This document shows, piece by piece, positions 1-8,433 of a DNA stretch of 64,000 nucleotides; position 1 is the stretch's first letter, and every line of letters begins with the position of its first letter. The notes beneath the pieces are model-generated. The model did no database searches. It was not told where the DNA came from and was given only the letters and a program-made list of their open reading frames with translations. The stretch lies in the NCBI GenBank assembly GCA_020161935.1, contig JAIUNI010000002.1:186001-250000 (forward strand), written 5' to 3'. Source of the DNA: Chloroflexota bacterium. GTDB lineage: Bacteria > Chloroflexota > Anaerolineae > Aggregatilineales > Phototrophicaceae. A program made the position numbers and the translations under genes.

Positions 1-52
1 CGGAAAAATTACACGAAACACTGAAAATCAATGAAATCTTGCTAACTCATTT

Positions 53-76
53 GTCAAAACTGACGGGTCAAAACTG
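53..76. promoter_or_regulatory. Direct repeat GTCAAAACTG x2 upstream of small gene
   Basis: GTCAAAACTG occurs at 53-62 and again at 67-76, a 14-bp period, about 70 bp before the start codon at 148. Tandem decamers at this place could be an operator for the small DNA-binding-like protein that follows. The function is inferred from position only. Confidence 0.35.
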
Positions 77-147
77 TAATATTTGCTAAGTTGAGCGAGG
101 TCAGTGTGATAGGCTGAACTTGTCGGTACGACGAGGAGACTTATCAG

Positions 148-360
148 ATGACCACCCAACTGAATTCCACCCTACCTGAACGACAGCCGAAACGAGCATT
201 GATGTTCAGCATTCGACTCACCCAAGTGGAGCAGGACGAGATTGAAACGCTGGCAAAGCGGCTCAATCTACCCAGCTCGTTTATGGCACGTCATTTCATT
301 CTGGAGGCAGTCAAACATCACAAGAGTCAGATCACGCAGGAGGCAGCCGTTGAAGCCTGA
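148..360 (+). CDS. Small ribbon-helix-helix-like DNA-binding protein
   Basis: A 70-aa protein with a strong Shine-Dalgarno (GAGGAG at 133-138) before the ATG. After a basic N-terminus it shows a beta-strand-like stretch (ALMFSIRLT) and two predicted helices (QVEQDEIETLAKRLNL, then SSFMARHFILEAV). This pattern resembles CopG/MobC-type ribbon-helix-helix proteins. It lies just upstream of a serine recombinase and overlaps the next small gene by 11 bp. It may regulate the element or act as a recombination accessory factor. The fold assignment is a pattern reading, not a confirmed family match. Confidence 0.6.
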   Translation: MTTQLNSTLPERQPKRALMFSIRLTQVEQDEIETLAKRLNLPSSFMARHFILEAVKHHKSQITQEAAVEA

Positions 361-562
361 GCGTCTGTCAGATGAACAACAAAATATCACGGAAAACGGC
401 GGCATCAATCTGCTGTCGCTGTATCGTTCCATGCTTCGCATTGTTGCGCGACTGGACGAAAGTGAGTACACTGAAGACAATTCGTTGTTGCGCCAGACCG
501 AAGTGTTCCACCACCCCGATCTGGCTGACCCGGCAAGTGATGAGGTCACATTGCAGGGCTGA
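350..562 (+). CDS. Hypothetical small acidic protein (TTG start)
   Basis: A 70-aa reading frame starting at TTG 350. An ideal AGGAGG (338-343) lies 6 nt upstream, inside the 3' end of the previous gene, and the two genes overlap, so translational coupling is likely. The product is acidic with one predicted helix (NLLSLYRSMLRIVARLDE). I recognise no family. A longer frame opens at 242 but lacks a ribosome site and would overlap the previous gene deeply. Its place between a putative RHH protein and a serine recombinase suggests an element-encoded accessory protein. Confidence 0.55.
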   Translation: MKPERLSDEQQNITENGGINLLSLYRSMLRIVARLDESEYTEDNSLLRQTEVFHHPDLADPASDEVTLQG

Positions 563-643
563 GAGCATTGTAACCCAACGCGCTCTGTCTTGTCGCATCA
601 CTTGCCCAGGACAGGGCGTTTTTCATTTCGAGGAGACGAAGAA

Positions 644-2671
644 ATGCCCAAATACCGGCGTGCCGAAACACAGCAGATTGACCCTTACCGACAGCAGCCG
701 CTGCCGGTGGATCGTCCTGCCGCGATTTATTACCGCCAGTCGTCCGATGCCCAGATTGGCAACATCAACACCACCCTGCAAACAGTGGATATGTTTGAGC
801 GTCTCGTCCGTCAGGGATGGGCACACGACAGCATCCTGATGATCGACATGGATGCCGGGATCAGCGGCTCGAAGAAAATCAGCGAACGTCCCGGATTATC
901 GCGGTTAATGGAACTGATTGAGAATGGCGAAATCGGGCTGGTGGCAGCGCAGGATGTTGACCGCTTTTTCCGTGACATCACCCAGATTCAGACCAATATC
1001 TTTATTGATGCCTGCAAACGCAATCATGTGCGCGTGATGACGCAGAGGACGGTGTATGACTTTACCCATCCGACGATGGGTGTATACGATATGAAGAACT
1101 TCCGCGAAGAAGCACAGGCAGCCGCCGATTATCTGGAATATCACATTCGCGGGCGGTTGGGACGCAGCCGGGAATATCTGGTCGATCAGGGTTTGTGGTC
1201 AGGTCGCAGCGTCGCCTTCGGTTATATGGTCGATTTGCGCCAAAAACTGCCCGATGGCACACGCAATCCCACCTACAAGAAGTATGTGCCGTTTGAACCC
1301 TGTGCGGCAGTGGTACGAGCCTACTTCACCATCTTCAAGCGTTTTAATCGCAACCTCAAGCAAGCATGGGAATACATTGAGGAACACGGTCCGTTCATGC
1401 CGGAAAATGTCTACGAACTGGTGCCGGATGGGTTCAAAATCAACATCATCGTGAAACATCACTCGATTCATACCGGACGGTTGATGCACTCGTATTCGGG
1501 TTTGCAGCAGATGTTCACCAACGTCGTCTATCTGGGTCACTGGGTCAAGAAGGGTGTGATCCTGTACTATCACAATCATGAAGCGCTCGTCAATGAAGAT
1601 GACTTCATGTGCGCCTTCAATGCGCTATCAGACGTAGATTTTCAGGGTGATCCCAACCCCAACTACATGCCGCAGCGTCCCTTTGTCCGGCATGATAAAG
1701 CGAAGCGCGGCTGCCAGCCACCCGTGTATGCCGGATTGATCTTCTCGGATGATGTCTCCGGTGCGCCGCATCGCCGCATGTACAGTTCCTATAACAACAT
1801 CAACGACAACTACGGTTATGAGCTGAGTAACCTTCGCAGCCAAATGGTCTTCCGGGTCAAAGCCGATTGGTTGGATGGAGCGATTGATCGCTTACTGCTG
1901 GAGCGATTGGAAGCGACGACACTGGACGAGAGCGCATGGCAGTCCGCATTAGAAAGCACCCGGCGGGACGGCTATGGTGAGGTGCGTCGGATGGAAAACG
2001 AAGTCCGCAACGCGGAACGCACGAAACTCGCCATCATGGAGAACCTCAAGACCCTGCAAAACCCGGAGATGGTACGGCAGCTTCAAGCCAGTTACGAAGC
2101 CAACGAGCGCACCATCGTGCGACTGACGGCTGAACTGGCTGAGTTGCAATCAGGCAATCGGCAGCGGCAGTCACTGCTGGATATGCGCCCGGTGCTGGAG
2201 AAAATTATCGCCAACTGGCAGGCAGTCCCGGCTGAACATCGCCGTGAATTGTTTCAGGCACTGGCATACCACGCGAAAGTAACCGAGCTTGACCGTCTGA
2301 ACCGTCGGATGACGATTCACTGGCGGGATGGCAGCATATCCGACTTTGATTTCCGGCGTGGTGCGAAGCGCGTATTCTGGTCGGAAGAAGAACTCAACCA
2401 GATGCGGGAGATGGTGGAGACTGCCGTTCCGCAGTGGCAAATCATGAAAACCTTTCCCGACTGCACCTGGCACATGATTGTTCTACGTTACCTCTATCAC
2501 TTTGGCGAAGGTTCGTTCGCCCGAGTTTATCAGGGTGAGAAGCCGTATCCCTACAGCGCCTACTGGAAAGATACGGATGAGTACAAGGCGGAGCAGTCTA
2601 CCTTTCAAATAAATGCCAGTTTGAGCGTTTCTCGTGGCGATCCAAACGTTCGACATACAGGTTGCGGCTGA
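644..2671 (+). CDS. Large serine recombinase (site-specific integrase)
   Basis: A 675-aa large serine recombinase. The start at 644 is preceded by GAGGAG. The N-terminal resolvase domain carries YRQSSDAQ (catalytic serine S33, with R31) and the DRFFRD helix motif; a recombinase domain follows (YLEYHIRGRLGRSREY, then QGLWSGRSVAFGY). A coiled coil lies around residues 440-510. The cysteine pairs of the usual zinc ribbon are not visible, so that domain is divergent. The last ~15 codons (from about 2625) run antisense through a truncated helicase gene, so the present C-terminus is probably set by the insertion junction. Such enzymes integrate and excise mobile elements at att sites, often beside their own gene. 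It probably mobilises an element extending to the left of this window. Confidence 0.9.
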   Translation: MPKYRRAETQQIDPYRQQPLPVDRPAAIYYRQSSDAQIGNINTTLQTVDMFERLVRQGWAHDSILMIDMDAGISGSKKISERPGLSRLMELIENGEIGLVAAQDVDRFFRDITQIQTNIFIDACKRNHVRVMTQRTVYDFTHPTMGVYDMKNFREEAQAAADYLEYHIRGRLGRSREYLVDQGLWSGRSVAFGYMVDLRQKLPDGTRNPTYKKYVPFEPCAAVVRAYFTIFKRFNRNLKQAWEYIEEHGPFMPENVYELVPDGFKINIIVKHHSIHTGRLMHSYSGLQQMFTNVVYLGHWVKKGVILYYHNHEALVNEDDFMCAFNALSDVDFQGDPNPNYMPQRPFVRHDKAKRGCQPPVYAGLIFSDDVSGAPHRRMYSSYNNINDNYGYELSNLRSQMVFRVKADWLDGAIDRLLLERLEATTLDESAWQSALESTRRDGYGEVRRMENEVRNAERTKLAIMENLKTLQNPEMVRQLQASYEANERTIVRLTAELAELQSGNRQRQSLLDMRPVLEKIIANWQAVPAEHRRELFQALAYHAKVTELDRLNRRMTIHWRDGSISDFDFRRGAKRVFWSEEELNQMREMVETAVPQWQIMKTFPDCTWHMIVLRYLYHFGEGSFARVYQGEKPYPYSAYWKDTDEYKAEQSTFQINASLSVSRGDPNVRHTGCG

Positions 2672-4103
2672 TACTGTGCAATTCCCGCTTCCACTTCTCG
2701 ACTAGATGCGGCGGCGCGACAATCAGCACCACCTGGTCATCCGCGATCTGCCCACGCAGTTGTTCGACCACACCGGAGGCGATGCTGATAGCGGTAGATC
2801 CTCCCATGAGCGTCTTGCCAGTGCCCATACTTCCAACCAGCAGGATGCTGTCTCGATTCTGGAAGCCGCGTACCGTCGCACCGACCACATGCTTCTGGGC
2901 GGTGTACATCGGGTACTTACCCTTCAAGCGGATACGATCCAACCAGCGTCCCATTCCAGCGAAATCAAAGCCATACATTGGCTTAAATTTCTGGTTGAGA
3001 TAATCGGTCAATACCTGCTTGTTGGCCGTGATGAAGCCTAGCAGCGCCTCATCGCCTTCCATCTCCACCACCGTGCCGTCCTGCGCCAGTAGCGTTAGGA
3101 TGGTGGTTGGTTTGAGGCGGATGGTCGTTTTCTTGACCTGTCGTTCCGGGTCACCGGGGGCGGCTTCAACTTCGACGCGGGCAATCTGCTCGACGTGTTG
3201 GGTTTTGCCGCGAACCGCCACGCGCCCGTAATCGTCGGTCTGGATAACAGCACCGTTGGCAACCCCCGCGGCCAGCACTAATGCCATGTGACCGGGACGT
3301 GGGGCAACAACCGGTTCAATCTGCTCCGTAGGACGCGGGACTTCCAAGAGCGACTGAAAACCGTTGGTCTTCCATGCACCCTGTTCTTGAATGAGGCGCA
3401 AGCCCTGTTCTTCGTCGATGATGTCGGGAGCGAAGACGAAGCGGGAAATCTGAGGCGGCCTAGGCAGTTTATACAGCGGCTCAGGCTGTATCGTTAGCCG
3501 TTGAGGATGAGCTTTCCCGTCCAGAATGTGTTGGTAGAGTTCCTTCGGATCAGGATGTGTGCCTTTGATGGCGGCGACGATCACTTGGTCATATTCGCCC
3601 TGATGCTTCCCGGGCAGTGCCCACACATCGACACGACTGCTGTTCTTAGCTAAAAATGCCGCAGCATCTTCAGTGATGTGCTGGTTGTAGATGCACCACA
3701 GCGCCAAGCCTCCCTCTTGCAGCCACTTCCAACTGTGACGGAGATAAGCAAATTCGACCCGTTTATTGGCCTTGGCGGTTTTGTCGTGGTCATATGGGGG
3801 GTTGAGCCACGCCGCGCCAAATGCGTTGCTGGAGGCCAGCAGTCGCTCGACATCACAGCGCACCGCTTGTTTGGGGCCGAAACGCTCGATACAGTCCTGA
3901 GCACGTTCGCCGTCCAACTCATTGGCATACGGCGTGACATTCAATGCACTCGATGCCACATCGAGAAACAGCCCATCCCCGGCAAATGGGTCAAGCAGCT
4001 TCACGGCGGGTGTAGCAGGTGTAACCAGCGACAGGATGGCAGCGTGATGATGTTCTTCAATGGGCAGATAGCCCATGACCATTTTGCTCTCGGCCCGTGC
4101 CAT
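2598..4103 (-). pseudogene. Truncated DNA methyltransferase-helicase fusion (5' part)
   Basis: A 501-codon remnant of a larger gene. Residues 1-190 form an N6-adenine methyltransferase-like domain, with LDPFAGDGLFLDVA as the SAM motif and NPPY as the catalytic motif; this resembles the DUF6094 type. A long linker follows, then the start of an SNF2/DEAD-like helicase: P-loop GSMGTGKT at residues 424-431 and motif Ia VAPPHLVEKWKREL. All later helicase motifs are missing. The frame stops at 2598, inside the 3' end of the recombinase gene, so the gene appears cut by insertion of the serine-recombinase element. The missing 3' part should lie on the far side of that element. Such fusions are typical of plasmids, large phages and integrative elements. 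Confidence 0.8.
2605..2640. other. Putative attachment-site junction
   Basis: Here the recombinase frame (plus) and the truncated methyltransferase/helicase frame (minus) meet. Helicase-like sequence (VAPPHLVEKWKREL and on to RLDRHE) is readable down to about 2632; the following residues no longer look like the family and a stop follows at 2598. The simplest reading is an att junction created by integration into the helicase gene. The core dinucleotide cannot be set without the other junction, which is outside the window. Confidence 0.5.
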
Positions 4104-4130
4104 GAGAAAGTTCCTTTCACAGAATCAAAA

Positions 4131-4164
4131 ACAGCCGCCCGCCAGAGAACTGACAGACGGCTGT
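4131..4164 (-). terminator. Candidate terminator/hairpin
   Basis: On the minus strand ACAGCCG pairs with CGGCTGT followed by TTTTTG. An outer pair TTTCACAG/CTGTGAAA could extend it. It lies between the gene ending at 4183 and the start at 4103. The loop is long, so the assignment is tentative. Confidence 0.45.
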
Positions 4165-4182
4165 GAAACAAATGGGATAAAA

Positions 4183-5724
4183 TTAACTGGCGGTGGGAAG
4201 AGTGATCACGCCCTGTTCAATACCACCCGTGATGAGCCGTGTCCAAGCATCTACGTCCAAATCGACTGTGAGCAGGTCTATTTCACCAGCGGAGCGTGTT
4301 TGACGAAGGAGCATGGCGGTCTGTCCGGCGTGATATAGGTAGCCTGCCCAGTCATCAAACACTGGTACTTTGACCAGTTCGGTGATGTAATGCTTGAGTT
4401 TGGCCGCTGCTTGTGCCTCGTCGGTGCGGAGGATGAAGGTCGTTGAGTTGCCACCGTAGTTCGGATTAACCAGCAGATCGTGACACAGAATGAGCGAGGT
4501 GAACTTCGCTTCGGGGATGTTCTGCATGTAGTCGTGATACATGCCGCTGTTCTCTTCACCTGCGGTCAGTTCGACAGCAGGGGCATCCCACGGAACACAG
4601 TTGACGATTTCGCCTTTGCTGAACTTCGCCCGGATCGCTTCGACGGCCATGCGCGGCCCGCCCATGTTCACAAAGATGCAGATGCCATCATGAATAGCAT
4701 AGCCATAACACCACACATTCCCGCTAATGCTGCCTGTCAGCTCACCGACGCAGGATTGCCCGATAGCAACCAGTGTGCGTTTCTGGGAAAAAGCGTCCGA
4801 ATGTATGACAGATGTGGGCTGTGTCTTCGCCTGAACAATTGCAGTCTGTACTTCATTGAGTGGTGTGCCATCCGTAGGGATTGAGATCGGTTTCATCACC
4901 CGTATCGTAGGCTTTTCAGTTTCAACCGGTGGCTCGGTCTTCAGATGCGTATCTTCAACTGAAGTGACTTGACCGTGAGATACCGCTGCGTCGTCTTGTG
5001 CGAGCACTTCCAAAATTTGTGCTTCCAATTCAGGACTCATCGTTGGTAAGTCTGCTGCCTTCGCTTCCACATCTGTATCATGTGCGTCCGCGATATGGGT
5101 AACAAGCTTCTGGATTCCGTCTGGAAGTTCCCAGCCGACGTAATACCAGGCACGGTGTCTGCTGCTGAACCGTGCCCCAAACCGTTTAAGTGTTTCACGC
5201 TGCGGGTAAGTATCGCCTAAAATCCACCACCACGGGCGCTCCTGTGGATTACGCTGGCTTTTTTCAACCCGGATGCCTTCGACGGCGGGTTCTTTCTCGC
5301 CACTTGAGGGTGAAACAGGACGAAATCCCGATGGATTGAAACCCGGGCCGGAATGTCCGACAGGCTCGACATAGCGATTATCCCGGCTGTTGGGCAGCTC
5401 CAGCCATTTATCCTCACGCCAAACGAAAACCGCTGCTCGGTGATGACGACACGCCACGGCTTTCGCCCGTGCCAATTCGTCGTCGGTCACGCTCAGCAGC
5501 AGGTAGCCGTGTCTGACGGAGGTATCGCCGTCAATCTGAACGTAGCGGTAAGTCGCATGAGATGACGACACATCGCGGGCTTTTGTCTCATACAGCGCCA
5601 GCAGCACCTCACAGGCGGCGCTGCTGTACCCGATCTTATAGGCGCTCACCATTTGGTTCGTGTCGGGTCGTTTCACCCGCTGTGAACCATAGGTATGAAC
5701 CGCGAGGATGTGTTGTTCAGCCAT
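4183..5724 (-). CDS. Hypothetical element protein with DUF5710-like motif
   Basis: A 513-aa protein of unknown function. Around residues 165-210 it has a segment GDTYPQRETLKRFGARF then RAWYYVG, resembling the short DUF5710-type motif found in proteins of mobile elements. The middle (about 225-290) is acidic and low in complexity, like a linker. The C-terminal part has mixed alpha/beta character without a motif I know. No signal peptide or membrane segment is visible. Its start overlaps the preceding RNase H-SLOG gene by 8 bp, so the two are probably cotranscribed. The gene belongs with the mobile-element block rather than the metal island. Confidence 0.7.
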   Translation of the reverse strand: MAEQHILAVHTYGSQRVKRPDTNQMVSAYKIGYSSAACEVLLALYETKARDVSSSHATYRYVQIDGDTSVRHGYLLLSVTDDELARAKAVACRHHRAAVFVWREDKWLELPNSRDNRYVEPVGHSGPGFNPSGFRPVSPSSGEKEPAVEGIRVEKSQRNPQERPWWWILGDTYPQRETLKRFGARFSSRHRAWYYVGWELPDGIQKLVTHIADAHDTDVEAKAADLPTMSPELEAQILEVLAQDDAAVSHGQVTSVEDTHLKTEPPVETEKPTIRVMKPISIPTDGTPLNEVQTAIVQAKTQPTSVIHSDAFSQKRTLVAIGQSCVGELTGSISGNVWCYGYAIHDGICIFVNMGGPRMAVEAIRAKFSKGEIVNCVPWDAPAVELTAGEENSGMYHDYMQNIPEAKFTSLILCHDLLVNPNYGGNSTTFILRTDEAQAAAKLKHYITELVKVPVFDDWAGYLYHAGQTAMLLRQTRSAGEIDLLTVDLDVDAWTRLITGGIEQGVITLPTAS

Positions 5725-6643
5725 GCCGCGCTCCCTTCAAAGCGAAGGTAACGAGGTGTGCCTCTTTCTGACGGCTCACCATGTAGTCATACCCGGCCTT
5801 CGTCCCCTTACTGTCACCGTTCCAGATGAACATACCGCGCTGGGCGTTGTCCACCATCCAGCGGTCACGAGTGTGATACCGATCAAACAGATAACCACCG
5901 GCTGAACGGTAGGTATCCCGCTCAACCTTAACATAACTGCTATGTGAACAACCGCCGTTCCTAGGGTTGTTCGTTATACCAACCACAACCACTTTGGCCT
6001 TCAACCGACGGCATTCCTGCACTACCGACATGTCCACACCTTTTGGGTTGTCGCCTACAACGATGGTATGACCGAGTTCATGGGCGCGGCGTACGACTCT
6101 ACGCGCATAGTCTAATGCCTCGCGAGTAGCATAGCGCGATCCGGCAATCATCAGGTGAAATTCCGACACAGCCTGGGGCGGCATGGTGGGAGCAGTTGTA
6201 CTGCCAGCATCATCCGCCGGTTTCTGTGCCTGTCGTGCCGACTGCGCCAGACCATCTGCCTGAGCGTTCTGTCCACGCGGTATCCAAGTAAGTGTGACAC
6301 TGTGCTGTTCCAGTAGCGGCTTGAGCTGCTGCCACAGGTTGAGATTGGCAACCTGCTCACCCCGCGCGTTCTTCCAGCCGCGTTTCAACCAATCTGAAAG
6401 CCATTCGTTCACGCCGCGCACGACGTAATTGGAGTCGCTGAAAAGCTGCACTGAAGAACCCGCCTGTTTGAGTGCCTTCAAGGCTTCAATAACCGCGGTA
6501 AGTTCCATCGCGTTCACGCTCGTATCTGAGGCGCTGTCCTGTAAGACGCGCTCATGCTCACCGCACCGAAGCACCGCTGCCCAACCGCCGAGCCGGGTTT
6601 GTGTCTCGCAGCTTCCGTCGGTGTGTATGATGATTGGGTTCAT
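5717..6643 (-). CDS. RNase H type I fused to SLOG-like domain
   Basis: A 308-aa fusion. The start at 6643 follows GGGAG; an upstream in-frame start lacks a ribosome site. Residues 1-140 are an RNase HI domain with the acidic set D9 (HTDGS), E47 (NAMELTAV), D70 (FSDSNYV) and D130 (NAQADGLA). It should cleave RNA in RNA-DNA hybrids. Residues 165-308 resemble the SLOG/DUF2493 (YspA-like) nucleotide-binding fold: MIAGSRYA, then VVGDNPKGVD, then GCSHSSYV. SLOG domains are thought to bind or generate nucleotide ligands, and several act in phage defence or competence. The fusion in a mobile block suggests a replication or conflict role. The RNase H assignment is firm; the biological role is inferred. 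Confidence 0.85.
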   Translation of the reverse strand: MNPIIIHTDGSCETQTRLGGWAAVLRCGEHERVLQDSASDTSVNAMELTAVIEALKALKQAGSSVQLFSDSNYVVRGVNEWLSDWLKRGWKNARGEQVANLNLWQQLKPLLEQHSVTLTWIPRGQNAQADGLAQSARQAQKPADDAGSTTAPTMPPQAVSEFHLMIAGSRYATREALDYARRVVRRAHELGHTIVVGDNPKGVDMSVVQECRRLKAKVVVVGITNNPRNGGCSHSSYVKVERDTYRSAGGYLFDRYHTRDRWMVDNAQRGMFIWNGDSKGTKAGYDYMVSRQKEAHLVTFALKGARHG

Positions 6644-6681
6644 CGTAAACTCCCTGTTATTCAATTGGTAGTGGTGTAAGA

Positions 6682-6709
6682 CAAAAAACAACCGGTTTGT
6701 CACCGGTTG
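6682..6709 (-). terminator. Rho-independent terminator
   Basis: Perfect 8-bp stem CAACCGGT/ACCGGTTG (6689-6696 with 6702-6709), 5-nt loop, followed on the minus strand by TTTTTT. The stop codon of the gene ending at 6700 lies inside the stem. It separates that gene from the RNase H-SLOG gene. Confidence 0.8.
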
Positions 6710-7107
6710 CTGCGAAGTTCTCCGATATACTCGAAACTGATGTTGTGATGTGCCGCCACCTTTTCGAGGATTTCGACTAGGATATAGCGATGGCAGTGCT
6801 TCGTGGTCGCGTGCGTATCCTTACAGTAGCAGCACACGATCAATTCATCGCTGCTCAGAGCCTCCAGAAACGCCGCCGGATTCGCCCGATAGCGCTGCCG
6901 CATCAGTGCCGTATATTCCTCAATGTAAGACTGCCACGAAATCGTGTTCTGTTTCGATGCCATGACCATCTTCCAGGTTGGCGCGAACACTGCACCCAAT
7001 CCCGTGCCACTTTTGACCGTCGTATTCAGCACCCGTTGTCCGACACGTCCCTGATAATCGATACGCGCTGTACCAACGCGGCAGCCGTGTTTGGTTATAT
7101 CAGTCAT
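6700..7107 (-). CDS. DUF488-like small protein
   Basis: A 135-aa protein with AGGAG upstream. The central part (FAPTWKMVMASKQ, then YTALMRQRYRANPAAFLEAL) and a Cys/His cluster (VCCYCKDTHATTKHCHRYIL) resemble DUF488-type proteins found in phages and plasmids. The function is unknown. The C-x2-C/H-rich patch may bind metal or be redox active. It overlaps a small upstream frame by 8 bp, and a clear terminator marks its end. Confidence 0.65.
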   Translation of the reverse strand: MTDITKHGCRVGTARIDYQGRVGQRVLNTTVKSGTGLGAVFAPTWKMVMASKQNTISWQSYIEEYTALMRQRYRANPAAFLEALSSDELIVCCYCKDTHATTKHCHRYILVEILEKVAAHHNISFEYIGELRSNR

Positions 7108-7303
7108 GTTTGTTTACTCCTGACTGAGAAAAGACGAAATGAAAGACACTCTTACGCGCAGGTTGCCGCCCGGATGCGCCCCGGCATCCCTTGTAGGATG
7201 ACCACGAGACGTTGACCCTTCCGGTAAGCAGCTTCTTGTTTCTCACTGCTTCATCCGCGACGATCTGCGCTCGATGGGCTGTGTGTGGCTTGCCAAAACA
7301 CAT
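7100..7303 (-). CDS. Possible small protein upstream of DUF488-like gene
   Basis: A 67-aa frame with an excellent ribosome site (AGAGGAGA, 7-8 nt before ATG 7303) and an 8-bp overlap with the next gene. The product is basic and lacks a recognisable domain. The strong initiation context is the main support; it could be a real small protein or a leader that couples translation of the next gene. Confidence 0.45.
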   Translation of the reverse strand: MCFGKPHTAHRAQIVADEAVRNKKLLTGRVNVSWSSYKGCRGASGRQPARKSVFHFVFSQSGVNKHD

Positions 7304-7575
7304 CTTAAATCTCCTCTGGAGAAGATGTATCCCACATCACAGGATCGAGAGCGTTTGGCTTATCGCAGTCAGCGCGACTGATTCTAGGAGTCCGTCGGGG
7401 CACAGTGGCTCCGGGAAAACTTACAGCGCGCCCTTTCGAGCTAACGCGGCCTGGGTAACGGTGCATCCATTCAGTCGATAACCCGATATGCTTTTGTTAA
7501 GGTGCGCTTTACGCAGGGCAAATAGCACGTCGGGGTCGCCCACCTTCACCCAAAGGGCGGCACGGGGGCGCATGA

Positions 7576-7604
7576 GGACGAGTTGCGTTCTTTGCAACTC
7601 GTCC
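7576..7604. repeat. Perfect 11-bp inverted repeat
   Basis: GGACGAGTTGC (7576-7586) and GCAACTCGTCC (7594-7604) form a perfect stem around a 7-nt loop. No T-run follows on either strand, so it is not a typical terminator. It could be a protein-binding site, part of a structured RNA or a recombination-related hairpin. Confidence 0.6.
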
Positions 7605-7965
7605 GCCACAAGGCAGACGCGCACCCGTAGTCCGTAGCTGCTGGCAGCTATGAAGGTGGGGTGGCGTGCTATCCTGCGGAAATAAAGCGCACCAAAAGCG
7701 CATATCGGTCAGAAGTGAATGGGCCGCAACCAGCTAAGTGAAGAAACGATTATCGGCATGGTCGGAGGCTCTACCCAGAAAGATCGTGATAGAAGATGTG
7801 CCAAAATGATAGCAAATGAATTGCACTATGTTTGTTAAAGATATGCTGCGCAGCGTATCCCATCGTTCAATATTCACTATACAACGTGCTTATACTATCA
7901 GATACCTAACTGTGATGATTATTTCGATGCCTGAATCTAGCGGAACTGTATTGGGTGTTGTATAC

Positions 7966-8006
7966 GCCATTTAGCGGGTTGTAGATAGTGACTTATAGGT
8001 TAAACT
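7966..8006 (+). promoter_or_regulatory. Paired-box promoter for 8109 gene
   Basis: Proximal box GCCATTTAGC (7966-7975), then exactly 25 bp to TAAACT (8001-8006) as -10. A distal box is weak (GCGGAACTGT at 7940-7949). Transcription would begin about 95 bp before the start codon at 8109. Confidence 0.5.
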
Positions 8007-8108
8007 CCCAATTATCATCGAAAACTTGGATTGAATGAGAGGTTGCGATAAGCTCCATTGGAAGACCCAATACCCCAGCAAACCATCCCGAATAAAAAAG
8101 GCATACGG

Positions 8109-8294
8109 ATGAATTGGATAGTAGCAATAATTATAATTGCACTTCTTATCTGGATGATTTATACCGCCAGTCAGACAGCGAAGGTAAAATCGGACAACGG
8201 CTCGATGTCGGGTATGCCGGGCATGAACGCGAGTGGTACAGAAAAAGTACCTACTCAAATGCCACCTAACATGCCAGGGATGAATCATCCTTGA
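8109..8294 (+). CDS. Small Met-rich membrane-anchored protein
   Basis: A 61-aa protein starting with a single transmembrane segment (NWIVAIIIIALLIWMIY). The tail is rich in Met, Gly and Pro (GSMSGMPGM, then MPPNMPGMNH). Met-rich tails of this kind bind Cu(I)/Ag(I) in many copper-resistance proteins. The ATG at 8109 was preferred over a TTG at 8058. It has a copy of the shared island promoter and faces the minus-strand operon ending at 8434. A likely role is copper buffering at the outer face of the membrane; this is inference from composition. Confidence 0.65.
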   Translation: MNWIVAIIIIALLIWMIYTASQTAKVKSDNGSMSGMPGMNASGTEKVPTQMPPNMPGMNHP

Positions 8295-8433
8295 ACATAC
8301 TCCCTAACAGTGCTTTGTGCCAAAGATGTGAGATAAGTATTGCATTCCTGTTAAACTTTTCGAAGTAGTCGCTGCTGTCTGTTTCCGAAGTCCCATAAAG
8401 TGTGGAGTTAACCTGTAAGTAAGTCTCAAAGGT

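Larger units (their letters stand above)
7304..8108. other. Long region without a confident gene
   Basis: About 800 bp between the mobile-element block and the metal island. Short frames on the minus strand (for example 7421-7624) have neither a ribosome site nor a recognisable product. It contains a perfect hairpin at 7576-7604 and, near its right end, one paired-box promoter (7966-8006) for the gene at 8109. The rest holds nothing I can assign. Confidence 0.6.

Noticed and set aside
7421..7703. Two overlapping minus-strand frames in the gene-free region
   Set aside because: GTG-type starts without ribosome sites, no recognisable product, and each contradicts the other.
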